Shown: positions 43,571-51,471 of the stretch, piece by piece
How positions within the stretch are numbered: position 1 is the first letter of the stretch
Layout of the letters: each line of letters begins with the position of its first letter
Assembly (NCBI RefSeq): GCF_900177645.1
Contig: NZ_FXAO01000003.1
Location: 405,150-469,149, forward strand
Reading direction: 5' to 3'
Length of the DNA: 64,000 nt
Source of the DNA: Arenibacter troitsensis
GTDB lineage: Bacteria > Bacteroidota > Bacteroidia > Flavobacteriales > Flavobacteriaceae
The notes under the pieces: generated by a model
Databases searched by the model: none
Seen by the model: only the letters and a program-made list of their open reading frames with translations
What the model was told of the DNA's origin: nothing
Position numbers and translations under genes: made by a program

Positions 43571-43605
43571 CTTTTCTCTTTTCTCTTTTCTCTTTTCTCT
43601 TTTCT
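43571..43605. repeat. Heptanucleotide tandem repeat
   Basis: Five perfect copies of CTTTTCT. Such tracts are prone to slippage. It lies about 240 bases upstream of the LgoD-like gene. Confidence 0.85.
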
Positions 43606-43847
43606 TTCAATTCTCAATTCTCTTCAATCTATACTAATTTTCCACTTCCCAATACACATTTAACCCTTCCCAACTTTTAACATTGAACATTCAACATTGA
43701 ACTTGAGGCTTTCAACAATTTTTAAATCTTTTTGGCTAAATTACACCCTTAAACCACATTGGCATTTTAGCTCTTGTAATTTCAGGCAACAGCTATAAAA
43801 TGGTAATGACCAATCACATCAACCATAAAAACCAAAGAATTATACAC

Positions 43848-44855
43848 ATGAAATACATTGTTTGTGAGGAACCTGGAGACTTTCAGTTAAAGGAAAAAGA
43901 AGCCCCGATCAGAAAAAAAGGGGAAGCCCTGCTAAAAGTGAACAAGGTGGGCATCTGTGGTACCGACCTACACGCCTATACCGGTAATCAAGCCTTTTTT
44001 ACCTACCCCAGGATCCTTGGCCATGAGCTGGCCACCTCTGTGCTGGAAATAGACGAAAATGATAAGGGCATCAAGCCAGGAGACAATGTAGTGATCATGC
44101 CCTACCTAAGCTGTGGCCATTGTGTGGCCTGCAGAAACGGAAAGACCAATTGCTGTACCCAGATCCAGGTTTTGGGCATACACACGGACGGCGGCATGCA
44201 AGAGCAGATTACTGTTCCTGTAGATATATTGTTGCCGGCCAAGCACCTGACCAACGAACAGATGGCCATCGTAGAGCCCTTGGCCATAGCGGCACATTCC
44301 ATCCGAAGGGCGCAGATAGTTCCTGGGGAGACCATAGTGGTCGTAGGCTGCGGCCCTATCGGTATCGGCATTATGAAATTGGCCCAGATAGAAGGAGCCA
44401 AAGTCATTGCCCTGGACATGAACCAGGACCGACTACAATACGCCAAGGAAAAGATTGGGGTGGACCATATTGTAAATGTCACCGAAGACCCCGTTAAACA
44501 GATTTCGGAAATTACCAATGGCGATATGGCCACGGCCGTATTCGACGCCTCTGGCCATAAAGGAGCCCTGGAACAGGGACCAACCTATATGTCGCACGGC
44601 GGGAAGTATATTTTGGTGGGACTCTCCAAAGGGGAACTCACCTTTACCCACCCTGCCATCCACGCTAAGGAAACCACCTTATTGTGCAGCAGAAATGCCA
44701 CGGTAACCGATTTTGAAAGGGTCATTGCCATTCTGGACCAGTTCCCAACAGAATCGTTCATCACCCACAACGTGCATTTCACACAGATGAAAGAAAATTT
44801 CGATAGCTGGTTAAAACCTGCAACAGGAGTAATAAAAGCCACGGTAGAATTTTAA
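43848..44855 (+). CDS. Zinc-dependent alcohol dehydrogenase, L-galactonate 5-dehydrogenase (LgoD)-like
   Basis: A 335-residue MDR enzyme from the ATG at 43848. Catalytic zinc: VGICGTDLHAYTGNQAFFTYPRILGHE. Structural zinc: CGHCVACRNGKTNCC (about residues 91-105). Rossmann: VVGCGPIGIGIMKLAQ (about 164-179). The sequence pattern (GNQ.FF.YPR.LGHE, IHTDGGMQE, GLSKGELTF.HP..H.KE, CSRNAT) closely follows E. coli LgoD/YjjN as I recall it. It oxidises a sugar or sugar acid with NAD. It is the first gene of an operon with a UxaA-family dehydratase (18 bases later) and a COG3618 lactonase. L-galactonate, L-fuconate or related substrates are plausible. Confidence 0.87.
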   Translation: MKYIVCEEPGDFQLKEKEAPIRKKGEALLKVNKVGICGTDLHAYTGNQAFFTYPRILGHELATSVLEIDENDKGIKPGDNVVIMPYLSCGHCVACRNGKTNCCTQIQVLGIHTDGGMQEQITVPVDILLPAKHLTNEQMAIVEPLAIAAHSIRRAQIVPGETIVVVGCGPIGIGIMKLAQIEGAKVIALDMNQDRLQYAKEKIGVDHIVNVTEDPVKQISEITNGDMATAVFDASGHKGALEQGPTYMSHGGKYILVGLSKGELTFTHPAIHAKETTLLCSRNATVTDFERVIAILDQFPTESFITHNVHFTQMKENFDSWLKPATGVIKATVEF

Positions 44856-44873
44856 CATCAAGCGCATTCCATT

Positions 44874-46526
44874 ATGTCCAAGAATTTTTTACAGATACAT
44901 CCCAACGACAATATCCTTGCTGCTTTGCAGGATATGAAAAAAGATTATGTGGTACATTTTGAGGGAAAATCCTTCCCGCTCAAAAACGATGTTACCGCCA
45001 AGCATAAATTCGCTCTTCAGGATTTTAAGGTGGGCGACCCCATCCTAATGTACGGTGCCCTGATAGGAAAAGCTATTAGGCCCATTGCCCAAGGAGAAAG
45101 TATTACCATAGACAATGTGGTGCATGCCTCCTCCGACTACAATGTGGGGGAACAACAATCCACCTGGGTGGCGCCGGACATTTCCAAGTGGAAGAACAGC
45201 ACTTTTAATGGGTACCACCGTGCCGACGGCAGTGTAGGAACCGCCAACCATTGGCTGGTCATCCCTATGGTATTCTGTGAAAACAGAAATGTAAACGTCC
45301 TTCGCACTACCCTTCTCAACGCCCTGGGCTATGAGACCGCACAGGACTATATTATAGATACCGAAGTTTTGGTATCCCAATACAAAAAAGGGGCCAGTGC
45401 AGAGGACCTGATGGCTGCCCCAATTATTAAAACAGCCGAGGATATTAAACAGAACCGCACCTTCCCGAATGTGGACGGCATTAAGTTCCTTACCCATGAC
45501 GGAGGCTGCGGTTGTGACCGCGGGGATTCGGACACGCTTTGCAACCTTTTGGCTGGATATATTACCAATCCCAATGTTGCCGGAGCTACCATTCTTAGTC
45601 TGGGCTGCCAGAACGCAGAGGTGAAAATTTTGGAGGCTGCCATAGCCAAACGCGACCCCAACTTTTCCAAACCGCTACATATTTTGGAACAACAAAAAAG
45701 CAAAAGCGAGCGTCATTTTATAGAGGAAGCGGTCAAAAAGACCTTTTTGGGCCTTATTGAAGCCAATAAGGTAACACGTAAACCAGCGCCGCTAAGTAAA
45801 TTGGTACTGGGCTTGGAATGTGGTGGCTCGGACGGATTTTCAGGAATTTCGGCCAATCCGGCCCTCGGCTATGCTTCCGATCTTATTGTAGCTTTGGGAG
45901 GGGCCACCGTGCTTTCCGAATTTCCGGAGCTCAATGGGGTGGAACAAGAGCTTATCAACCGTTGCGAATCTCCGGAAAATGCAGAGAAATTTGCCAGTAT
46001 TATGCGGGCCTATTCCGCCAAAGCGGTCTCTATAGGCTCCGGCTTTGAAAACAATCCATCGCCAGGAAATATTAAGGACGGACTCATAACCGACGCTATG
46101 AAATCGGCCGGAGCGGCCAAAAAAGGCGGAACTTCCTTGGTAAAGGATGTGCTGGACTATACGGAAAGGGTCACCAAAAATGGCTTGAACCTCCTCTGTA
46201 CCCCAGGCAACGATGTGGAAAGCACCACTGGTCTGGCAGGATCTGGCTGCAATGTGATCGCCTTTACTACCGGCCTCGGCACCCCTACCGGCAACCCTGT
46301 GGCCCCGGTCATCAAAATGTCGAGCAACAACGCCCTAACGGAACGCATGAAGGACATCATTGATTTTAACACCGGTACCATTATTACCGGGGAAGATACC
46401 ATTCAGACCAAAGGGGAAGAACTGCTGGACTATATCATAGAAGTGGCCAGTGGAAACAAGATTCCCGCAGCGGTGAGATTGGAGCAGAACGACTTTATTC
46501 CATGGAAAAGAGGTATCTCGCTATAA
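44874..46526 (+). CDS. UxaA-family sugar-acid dehydratase (altronate/fuconate-type)
   Basis: A 550-residue protein with an N-terminal SAF domain (about residues 8-90) followed by the UxaA catalytic region. Recognisable motifs are RADGSVGTANHWLVIP (about 117-132), THDGGCGCDRGDSDTLCNLLAGY, LSLGCQNAEV, LGLECGGSDGFSGISANPALGYASD and LCTPGNDVESTTGLAGSGCNVIAFTTGLGTPTGNPVAPVIK. It removes water from a sugar acid to give a 2-keto-3-deoxy acid. Altronate is the classical substrate; in other bacteria this family also serves L-fucose pathways. It is the middle gene of the operon, and the full-length fused form suggests it is active. Confidence 0.88.
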   Translation: MSKNFLQIHPNDNILAALQDMKKDYVVHFEGKSFPLKNDVTAKHKFALQDFKVGDPILMYGALIGKAIRPIAQGESITIDNVVHASSDYNVGEQQSTWVAPDISKWKNSTFNGYHRADGSVGTANHWLVIPMVFCENRNVNVLRTTLLNALGYETAQDYIIDTEVLVSQYKKGASAEDLMAAPIIKTAEDIKQNRTFPNVDGIKFLTHDGGCGCDRGDSDTLCNLLAGYITNPNVAGATILSLGCQNAEVKILEAAIAKRDPNFSKPLHILEQQKSKSERHFIEEAVKKTFLGLIEANKVTRKPAPLSKLVLGLECGGSDGFSGISANPALGYASDLIVALGGATVLSEFPELNGVEQELINRCESPENAEKFASIMRAYSAKAVSIGSGFENNPSPGNIKDGLITDAMKSAGAAKKGGTSLVKDVLDYTERVTKNGLNLLCTPGNDVESTTGLAGSGCNVIAFTTGLGTPTGNPVAPVIKMSSNNALTERMKDIIDFNTGTIITGEDTIQTKGEELLDYIIEVASGNKIPAAVRLEQNDFIPWKRGISL

Positions 46527-46561
46527 AAGGACCTCACCCAGAAAACTTTCAACTTTCAATA

Positions 46562-46612
46562 ACCTCACCCAGAACTGCCAAAAAGCAGTTCTGACCTCTC
46601 CCAAGGAGAGGT
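46562..46612. repeat. Two adjacent perfect hairpins
   Basis: CAGAACTGC / GCAGTTCTG (46570-46593, loop CAAAAA) is followed directly by ACCTCTCC-CAA-GGAGAGGT (46594-46612). The second has the same CTCC-CAA-GGAG core as the C-rich module elsewhere. It lies between the dehydratase and lactonase genes and could attenuate transcription. Confidence 0.65.
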
Positions 46613-46651
46613 AAAAAAAGGACCTATTAACAAACTAAAAATATTAATATC

Positions 46652-47482
46652 ATGATTATAGATTCCCACCAACATTTCTGGAAGTACAATCCTGTAAAAC
46701 ACTCTTGGATCAACGAGCAGATGAGCGTTATCCGCAGGGATTTTTTGCCCTCGGACCTTAAACCGGTCTATGTAAAAAATGGAGTGGACGGCTGTGTGGC
46801 GGTCCAAGCAGATCAGACTTTGGCGGAAACCGATTTTTTGTTGGAACATGCCCATAACAACGCTTTTGTTAAAGGTGTGGTAGGTTGGGTAGACCTAAGA
46901 AGTGCCGATGTAGATAAAGATCTGGAGAAATACGCCAAAGACAAGCATTTAAAGGGGTACCGACATATTGTTCAAGAAGAGGCCGACCATAATTTTATGT
47001 TGCGGCCCGACTTCTTAAGGGGCATCTCCAAATTGGAACAATACGGGGCCGTCTATGACATTCTTATCTTTCCACATCAGTTGGGGGCTACCTTGGAATT
47101 GGTGAAAAAATTCCCCAATCAGAAATTCGTCATCGATCATATTGCCAAACCCTATATTAAAGACGGTTTCTATGACGGCTGGGCTACCATGATGAAAGAA
47201 GTTGCCAAACACGAAAACGTATTCTGTAAAATCTCAGGGATGATCACAGAGGCCGATTTCAAAAGTTGGACTCCGGAACAGATACACCCTTATATGCTCT
47301 TGGCCCTAGAGGCTTTTGGCCCAGAACGATGCATGTACGGTTCCGATTGGCCCGTTTGCCTGGTTGCCGGAACTTACACCCAGGTAATGGAGCTGACTAC
47401 CAATTTCATTTCCAGCCTTAGCACCACGGAGCAGGCCGCCATTATGGGGCTGAATGCGGTGGAGTTTTATGGACTGGAGTGA
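46652..47482 (+). CDS. COG3618 amidohydrolase, sugar lactonase (fuconolactonase-like)
   Basis: A 276-residue TIM-barrel amidohydrolase. The N-terminal DSHQHFWKYNPVKHSWI matches the metal-binding HxH start of the COG3618 family (about residues 4-20). KFVIDHIAKPYIKDG (His about 167), CKISGMITEADF and MYGSDWPVCLVAG (Asp about 233) complete the pattern. Members hydrolyse L-fucono-, L-galactono- or L-rhamnono-lactones. The gene follows the dehydratase by 125 bases containing a double hairpin. With its neighbours it fits lactone opening followed by dehydration. No transporter, kinase or aldolase is encoded nearby. Confidence 0.87.
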   Translation: MIIDSHQHFWKYNPVKHSWINEQMSVIRRDFLPSDLKPVYVKNGVDGCVAVQADQTLAETDFLLEHAHNNAFVKGVVGWVDLRSADVDKDLEKYAKDKHLKGYRHIVQEEADHNFMLRPDFLRGISKLEQYGAVYDILIFPHQLGATLELVKKFPNQKFVIDHIAKPYIKDGFYDGWATMMKEVAKHENVFCKISGMITEADFKSWTPEQIHPYMLLALEAFGPERCMYGSDWPVCLVAGTYTQVMELTTNFISSLSTTEQAAIMGLNAVEFYGLE

Positions 47483-47541
47483 GTCATTTGTAAAGTTGAA
47501 AGTTATAACGTTGAATGTTCAAGGTTTAAGGTCTAATGCCC

Positions 47542-47593
47542 GTCACTTCGAGCCCGCCTTACGGTCGGGCAGGCCTGCCCGACTTTAGGCGGG
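47542..47593. repeat. GTCACTTCGAG site with inverted pair of hairpin units
   Basis: GTCACTTCGAG (47542-47552) is followed by a 21-nt unit (47553-47573, starts CCCGCC, ends GGGCAGG) and a 20-nt unit in opposite orientation (47574-47593), then TGATCCG. Confidence 0.78.
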
Positions 47594-47805
47594 TGATCCG
47601 ACAAAGGAGGATGGTATCGAGAAGGGATAACAGGGACCAGTGCTATTTAGCCAAAAGCCATTAGCCAATAGGCAATAGTTAAATGCTAAATGTTCAAAAG
47701 TTGAAAGTACGCTCTGTAATGGAGCGTTGGAAGAATCTAGATGCTGGAGCCTAGACTAAAGATTTGTGTTGAAAGTTCAATGTTGAAAGTTGAAAGTTCA
47801 ATGCC

Positions 47806-47858
47806 GTCATTGCGAGCCTGCCCGGCCGTAAGGCGGGCTTGCCAAGCCTTTAGGCAGG
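47806..47858. repeat. GTCATTGCGAG site with two hairpin units
   Basis: GTCATTGCGAG (47806-47816), then a 21-nt unit (47817-47837, starts CCTGCCC, ends AGGCGGG) and a diverged 21-nt unit (47838-47858, starts CTTGCC, ends GGCAGG). Confidence 0.78.
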
Positions 47859-47914
47859 CATAGCGCAGTAAGCTGCTTCTTACAGTGTACTATTAGCAAT
47901 AAACAAAGTAAAAA

Positions 47915-47968
47915 GTCCTCCCCCTAGCCCCCTCCTACTGCAAAAAAGCTGCACAAGCAAGGAGGGGG
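47915..47968. repeat. C-rich palindromic module with 22-nt insertion
   Basis: CCCCCTCC (47928-47935) and CAAGGAGGGGG (47958-47968) are separated by 22 bases starting TACTGC and ending CACAAG (47936-47957). The same module at 36,905 lacks these 22 bases. Confidence 0.75.
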
Positions 47969-48091
47969 AATAATTCTTACATAAATATAATATTAGTACC
48001 TGATCAATTCCCATTTCCAAATCACCAAATCACCTCATTTTCAAATTGTTCCATTAGTACATTTTCACATTATCAATTTCCACATTATTCA

Positions 48092-48506
48092 ATTTCCAAA
48101 TCAACCAATCATCAAATCTTCAAATCAACCCATTGCTACATTAATCCATTGGTAAATTTTCTCATTATCTCATTAACCATTTATCCTTTCTCTTTTCTCC
48201 CTTCTCTTCACTTTTGCCTTATGGCTTATGGCTTTTGGCTATTCCGCCATTGCTACATTAATCCATGGGTAAATTCTCACATTATCTCATTAACCCATAT
48301 ATCTTTTCTCTCTTCTCTTCACTTTTGCCTTCTGGCTTTTGGCTATTCCGCCATTGCTACATTAATCCATTGGTAAATTCTCACATTATCTCATTAACCC
48401 ATTCATCTTTTCTCTCTTCTCTTCACTTTTGCCTTATGGCTTATGGCTATCCCATCATTTCCACATTAATCCATTTCCAAATCAACCAATCATCAAATCT
48501 TCAAAT
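48092..48506. repeat. Tandem repeat tract upstream of the polysaccharide locus
   Basis: A 34-bp direct repeat (48092-48125 and 48473-48506, starting ATTTCCAAATCAACC) encloses tandem copies beginning CATTGCTACATTAATCCAT at 48131, 48248 and 48352, with a diverged one near 48456, giving periods of 117, 104 and about 104. The tract is strongly pyrimidine-biased on the plus strand (CTTTTCTC words). Confidence 0.8.
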
Positions 48507-48616
48507 TAATCCATTTTACAGTTTATAGAAGAATTGTGCATTTCATCGATTATAACCTTGATATAAATTAAAATAAATCTCTTATAAATTATTAAATGTT
48601 AAATTTACCCATCCAA

Positions 48617-48640
48617 CAGTATTGAATGTATTCAATACTG
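48617..48640. promoter_or_regulatory. 24-bp perfect dyad, candidate operator of the polysaccharide locus
   Basis: CAGTATTGAAT and ATTCAATACTG separated by GT: a perfect inverted repeat about 115 bases before the first gene of the locus (48754). No T-run follows immediately, so a regulator-binding site is more likely than a terminator. Confidence 0.4.
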
Positions 48641-48753
48641 GTAGGTCCCTAAATTTTATTTTTTGTTCCTTTAGAATTCCCCCTATAAAGTGTTACAAAA
48701 TAGTGCATGGATTAGCTAATATTATTAAAACCCTTATGTGCTAAACACTAACT

Positions 48754-49914
48754 ATGGCATATTTTTATGAATTATTTTCCAATCTCTATTTTTTAGGGGT
48801 TGTATCAATATGTATTCCGCTACTCCTATGTTATAGGATGTATCCGGTAATTATTTTTGCGGTACGCTCTAAAAACCTTATGGATGAGCCCGGAGATCGC
48901 AGTATGCACACCTCAAAAACACCAACTTTGGGCGGGGTTGGACTCTTTATCGCCTTTTCCCTATCCATTGCCTTTCTAGGTTTAATGGTAGGCCTTTCCC
49001 AACCAGATCTCATTAAGCTTGTATCCCTTTTATTGGCCACCATAATGTTGATGTTTTTAGGGGTTAAGGACGATCTTTTTGGTTTGGCACCAAAAAAGAA
49101 ATTTATGGTGCAGTTAGTGGCCTCCCTTATGGTGATTGTTTTGGCCGATCTCAGGATTATCAGTTTTGAAGGTATTTTTGGATTGGGGGAACTCCCCTAT
49201 TATATTTCAGTAGTCTTTACGCTTTTTGTATTTCTGTTGATCATCAACGCCTTTAATCTTATAGACGGCTTGGATGGTTTGGCAGGATCTGTGGCCCTGC
49301 TATCCAGCTTGTCTTTTGGCACCTTCTTTTTTATGAATGAAAGGTATCTATTTGTCCTTATTTCCTTTGTACTTATTGGGGCATTATTAGGGTTCCTTAG
49401 GTACAACCTCTCTCCCCACCGTAAAATATTTATGGGAGATTCCGGATCCATGTTTATAGGTTTTCTATTGGCTTTTCAGGCCGTTGGGTTTTTATCCTAC
49501 AACGCTACCATAGACACCCCTGTTACGAACATAAAAGCACCTATCATGGCCATGGCCATATTATCTTATCCTCTTTTGGACACCTTAAGGGTATTTGCCA
49601 TTCGCATAAGCCAAAAAAGAAGTCCCTTTAGTGCGGACAGGAACCATATTCACCATCGGCTAATAGACCTGGGCATTACCCATAAACAGGCCTCCTTATT
49701 TGTGGTGGTATTGAACAGTATTATAATAGAACTGACCTTCTTGATCCGTGAATTATATATAAATGTTCAGCTCTATATTATCATTATAGCAGTTCCTTTA
49801 CTATATGTATCACCCTGGTTGTTTGTACGTAAGCAGGGGAAATTAAAATTGATCAAGCCCAAACCTATAAAATGGTCCAACATTAGATCTAGGATAAACA
49901 ATTTCCTTGGCTAA
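48754..49914 (+). CDS. WecA/TagO-like undecaprenyl-phosphate sugar-1-phosphate transferase
   Basis: A 386-residue polytopic membrane protein of the MraY/WecA family with about 10-11 helices. Motifs are KTPTLGGVGLFIAF (about residues 51-64), FLGVKDDLFGLAPKKKFMVQLVAS (Asp pair, about 101-124), NAFNLIDGLDGLAGSVA (about 161-177), MGDSGSMFIGFLLAFQAVG (about 228-246) and the cytoplasmic NHIHHRLIDLGITHKQA (about 296-312). It transfers a HexNAc-1-phosphate to undecaprenyl phosphate, starting repeat-unit synthesis. As the first gene of the locus it is the likely priming enzyme. It is followed by the nucleotide-sugar dehydrogenase after 133 bases. Confidence 0.92.
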   Translation: MAYFYELFSNLYFLGVVSICIPLLLCYRMYPVIIFAVRSKNLMDEPGDRSMHTSKTPTLGGVGLFIAFSLSIAFLGLMVGLSQPDLIKLVSLLLATIMLMFLGVKDDLFGLAPKKKFMVQLVASLMVIVLADLRIISFEGIFGLGELPYYISVVFTLFVFLLIINAFNLIDGLDGLAGSVALLSSLSFGTFFFMNERYLFVLISFVLIGALLGFLRYNLSPHRKIFMGDSGSMFIGFLLAFQAVGFLSYNATIDTPVTNIKAPIMAMAILSYPLLDTLRVFAIRISQKRSPFSADRNHIHHRLIDLGITHKQASLFVVVLNSIIIELTFLIRELYINVQLYIIIIAVPLLYVSPWLFVRKQGKLKLIKPKPIKWSNIRSRINNFLG

Positions 49915-50047
49915 CTAAATGCTAATAATTATCCAACAGTCAATTCCAATGTTTTTGGATATAATGGATTATGATACGGATAACTATCAGCGCATCCCAA
50001 TTTTGGAAAAAAGTATTTATATATAAAAAGTTTTAAGAACATATAAT

Positions 50048-51391
50048 ATGTCAGAATTTAAAATAGGAATAATAGGATTAGGCTATGTAGGTTTGCCCTT
50101 GGCCCGGCTATTTGCTACCAAATATTCCGTAGTAGGCTTCGATATTAATGACGAAAGAATAGCACAGTTAAATATTGGGCATGACAGCACCTTGGAGGTT
50201 TCCGATGAGATTCTAAAAAAAGTCCTTGTTTCATCTCCAAAACGCGCACTGGAAAGTGCCATGGCGGAAGTTTCCTCCGTAGGTTCAGATGAAGAATATT
50301 CTGAAAAAAGATTAGGCTTATTTTGTTCCTCACAGCTGGAAGATTTAGCGGACTGCAATATATTTATTGTTACCGTTCCCACTCCGGTAGACAAAAATAA
50401 CCGCCCTAATTTAACGCCATTGTATCAAGCAAGTAAAACGGTGGGGCAAGTCTTAAAAAAGGACGATATAGTTATTTACGAATCCACAGTGTACCCCGGA
50501 GCAACGGAAGAAGAATGTATTCCTGTTCTGGAACAAATCTCAGGATTAAAATTTAATGAGGATTTCTATGCCGGATATTCCCCGGAAAGAATAAATCCCG
50601 GAGATAAGGAACATACCGTAGAAAAAATCTTAAAGGTAACTTCTGGGTCTACCCCGGAAATTGGCAAGCGGGTAGACGACTTGTACAAATCGGTAATTGT
50701 GGCGGGCACCCATTTAGCCCCAAGTATAAAAGTTGCGGAAGCATCAAAGGTAATCGAAAATTCGCAACGGGACATTAATATTGCTTTTGTTAATGAACTG
50801 GCCAAAATATTCAACCTGATGGATTTGGATACCCAGGCCGTTTTGGAGGCCGCAGGGACAAAGTGGAATTTCCTGCCTTTTAGGCCCGGTTTGGTAGGCG
50901 GACATTGCATTGGCGTAGATCCTTACTATTTGGCCCAAAAGGCTCAAGAGTTGGGTTATCATCCCGAAATTATTTTAGCGGGTAGAAGAATAAATGACTC
51001 CATGGGAGAACATGTGGCCAATGAGGTAATAAAACTATTGGTAAAGGCAGATAAAAAAGTAAAAGGTTCCAAAATATTGGTCCTAGGTATTACCTTTAAA
51101 GAGAATTGTCCGGACGTAAGGAATACGAAAGTAGTGGATATTGTGGAGCAATTACAGGATTTTGGCACTGTGCTGACCATTTATGATCCATGGGCCAAGC
51201 CCGAAGAAGTTATGCATGAATACGGATTAACTACCACTCAAAATTTGCCGGTTGGCCAATTCGATGCTATTGTCCTTGCCGTAGCGCACCAGCAATTTTT
51301 AAACCTGGATTTGGAGGCTCTAAAAAATGGAAATACTGTAGTTTATGATGTAAAAGGTATTTTAGGGGATAAGGCAGATGGTAAGTTATAA
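50048..51391 (+). CDS. UDP-N-acetylhexosamine / UDP-sugar 6-dehydrogenase (TviB/WbpO-like)
   Basis: A 447-residue nucleotide-sugar dehydrogenase. NAD-binding GLGYVGLPLA (about residues 10-19), IVTVPTPVDKNNRPNLTPL (about 115-133), YESTVYPGATEEECIP, GYSPERINPGDKEH, the catalytic Cys in GLVGGHCIGVDPYYL (about 280-294), and the C-terminal LGITFKENCPDVRNTKVVD. The pattern fits UDP-GalNAc/GlcNAc dehydrogenases making uronic acids for the polymer. Compared with the usual family sequence, an extra Ser/Ala/Glu-rich stretch of about 20 residues (ALESAMAEVSSVGSDEEYSE) lies near residues 76-95, before the strand that normally follows the adenine-binding region. Confidence 0.9.
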   Translation: MSEFKIGIIGLGYVGLPLARLFATKYSVVGFDINDERIAQLNIGHDSTLEVSDEILKKVLVSSPKRALESAMAEVSSVGSDEEYSEKRLGLFCSSQLEDLADCNIFIVTVPTPVDKNNRPNLTPLYQASKTVGQVLKKDDIVIYESTVYPGATEEECIPVLEQISGLKFNEDFYAGYSPERINPGDKEHTVEKILKVTSGSTPEIGKRVDDLYKSVIVAGTHLAPSIKVAEASKVIENSQRDINIAFVNELAKIFNLMDLDTQAVLEAAGTKWNFLPFRPGLVGGHCIGVDPYYLAQKAQELGYHPEIILAGRRINDSMGEHVANEVIKLLVKADKKVKGSKILVLGITFKENCPDVRNTKVVDIVEQLQDFGTVLTIYDPWAKPEEVMHEYGLTTTQNLPVGQFDAIVLAVAHQQFLNLDLEALKNGNTVVYDVKGILGDKADGKL

Positions 51392-51471
51392 GGTTACCAA
51401 TGAACTTATGAAAAAAAACAAAAAATAAATGAATTTCCCTAGTAATTTCTAGGAACTATAACCCTACAGAT

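Larger units (their letters stand above)
43149..43847. repeat. Repeat island 4 (non-coding)
   Basis: About 700 bases. It contains two consecutive hairpin units before CTCGCAATGAC (43318-43369), word repeats (TTCAACATTGAAC), and an inverted copy of the ATGGAGCGTTGGAAGAAT word (43439-43456) found in direct orientation at 47,719 and 63,519. It also holds a heptamer tract (43571-43605) and the leader of the next operon. No credible gene. Confidence 0.75.
47502..47999. repeat. Left long direct repeat
   Basis: Colinear with 63318-63795: the first 48 bases are identical (47502-47549 and 63318-63365), the middle shares the GTTCAAAAG...GGAGCGTTGG block, and the last 128 bases differ by only a few substitutions (47872-47999 and 63668-63795). 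Offsets between copies change by only about 20 nt along the length. Confidence 0.85.
47483..48753. repeat. Repeat island 5, left border of the polysaccharide locus
   Basis: About 1270 non-coding bases: the left copy of the long direct repeat (47502-47999), then an A/T-rich word region (TTTCCAAATCAACCAATC types) with a 34-bp direct repeat and a three-to-four-copy 104-117-bp tandem repeat (48131-48460), then the AT-rich leader with a 24-bp dyad (48617-48640). Confidence 0.8.

Noticed and set aside
48131..48460. Possible CRISPR array
   Set aside because: Copies are adjacent tandem repeats of 104-117 bp with no constant short repeat separated by unique spacers, and no cas gene is near.
48149..48528. 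Open frames in the tandem word repeats before the polysaccharide locus
   Set aside because: They are repeated translations of the 104-117-bp tandem copies, with no start context or conserved motif.
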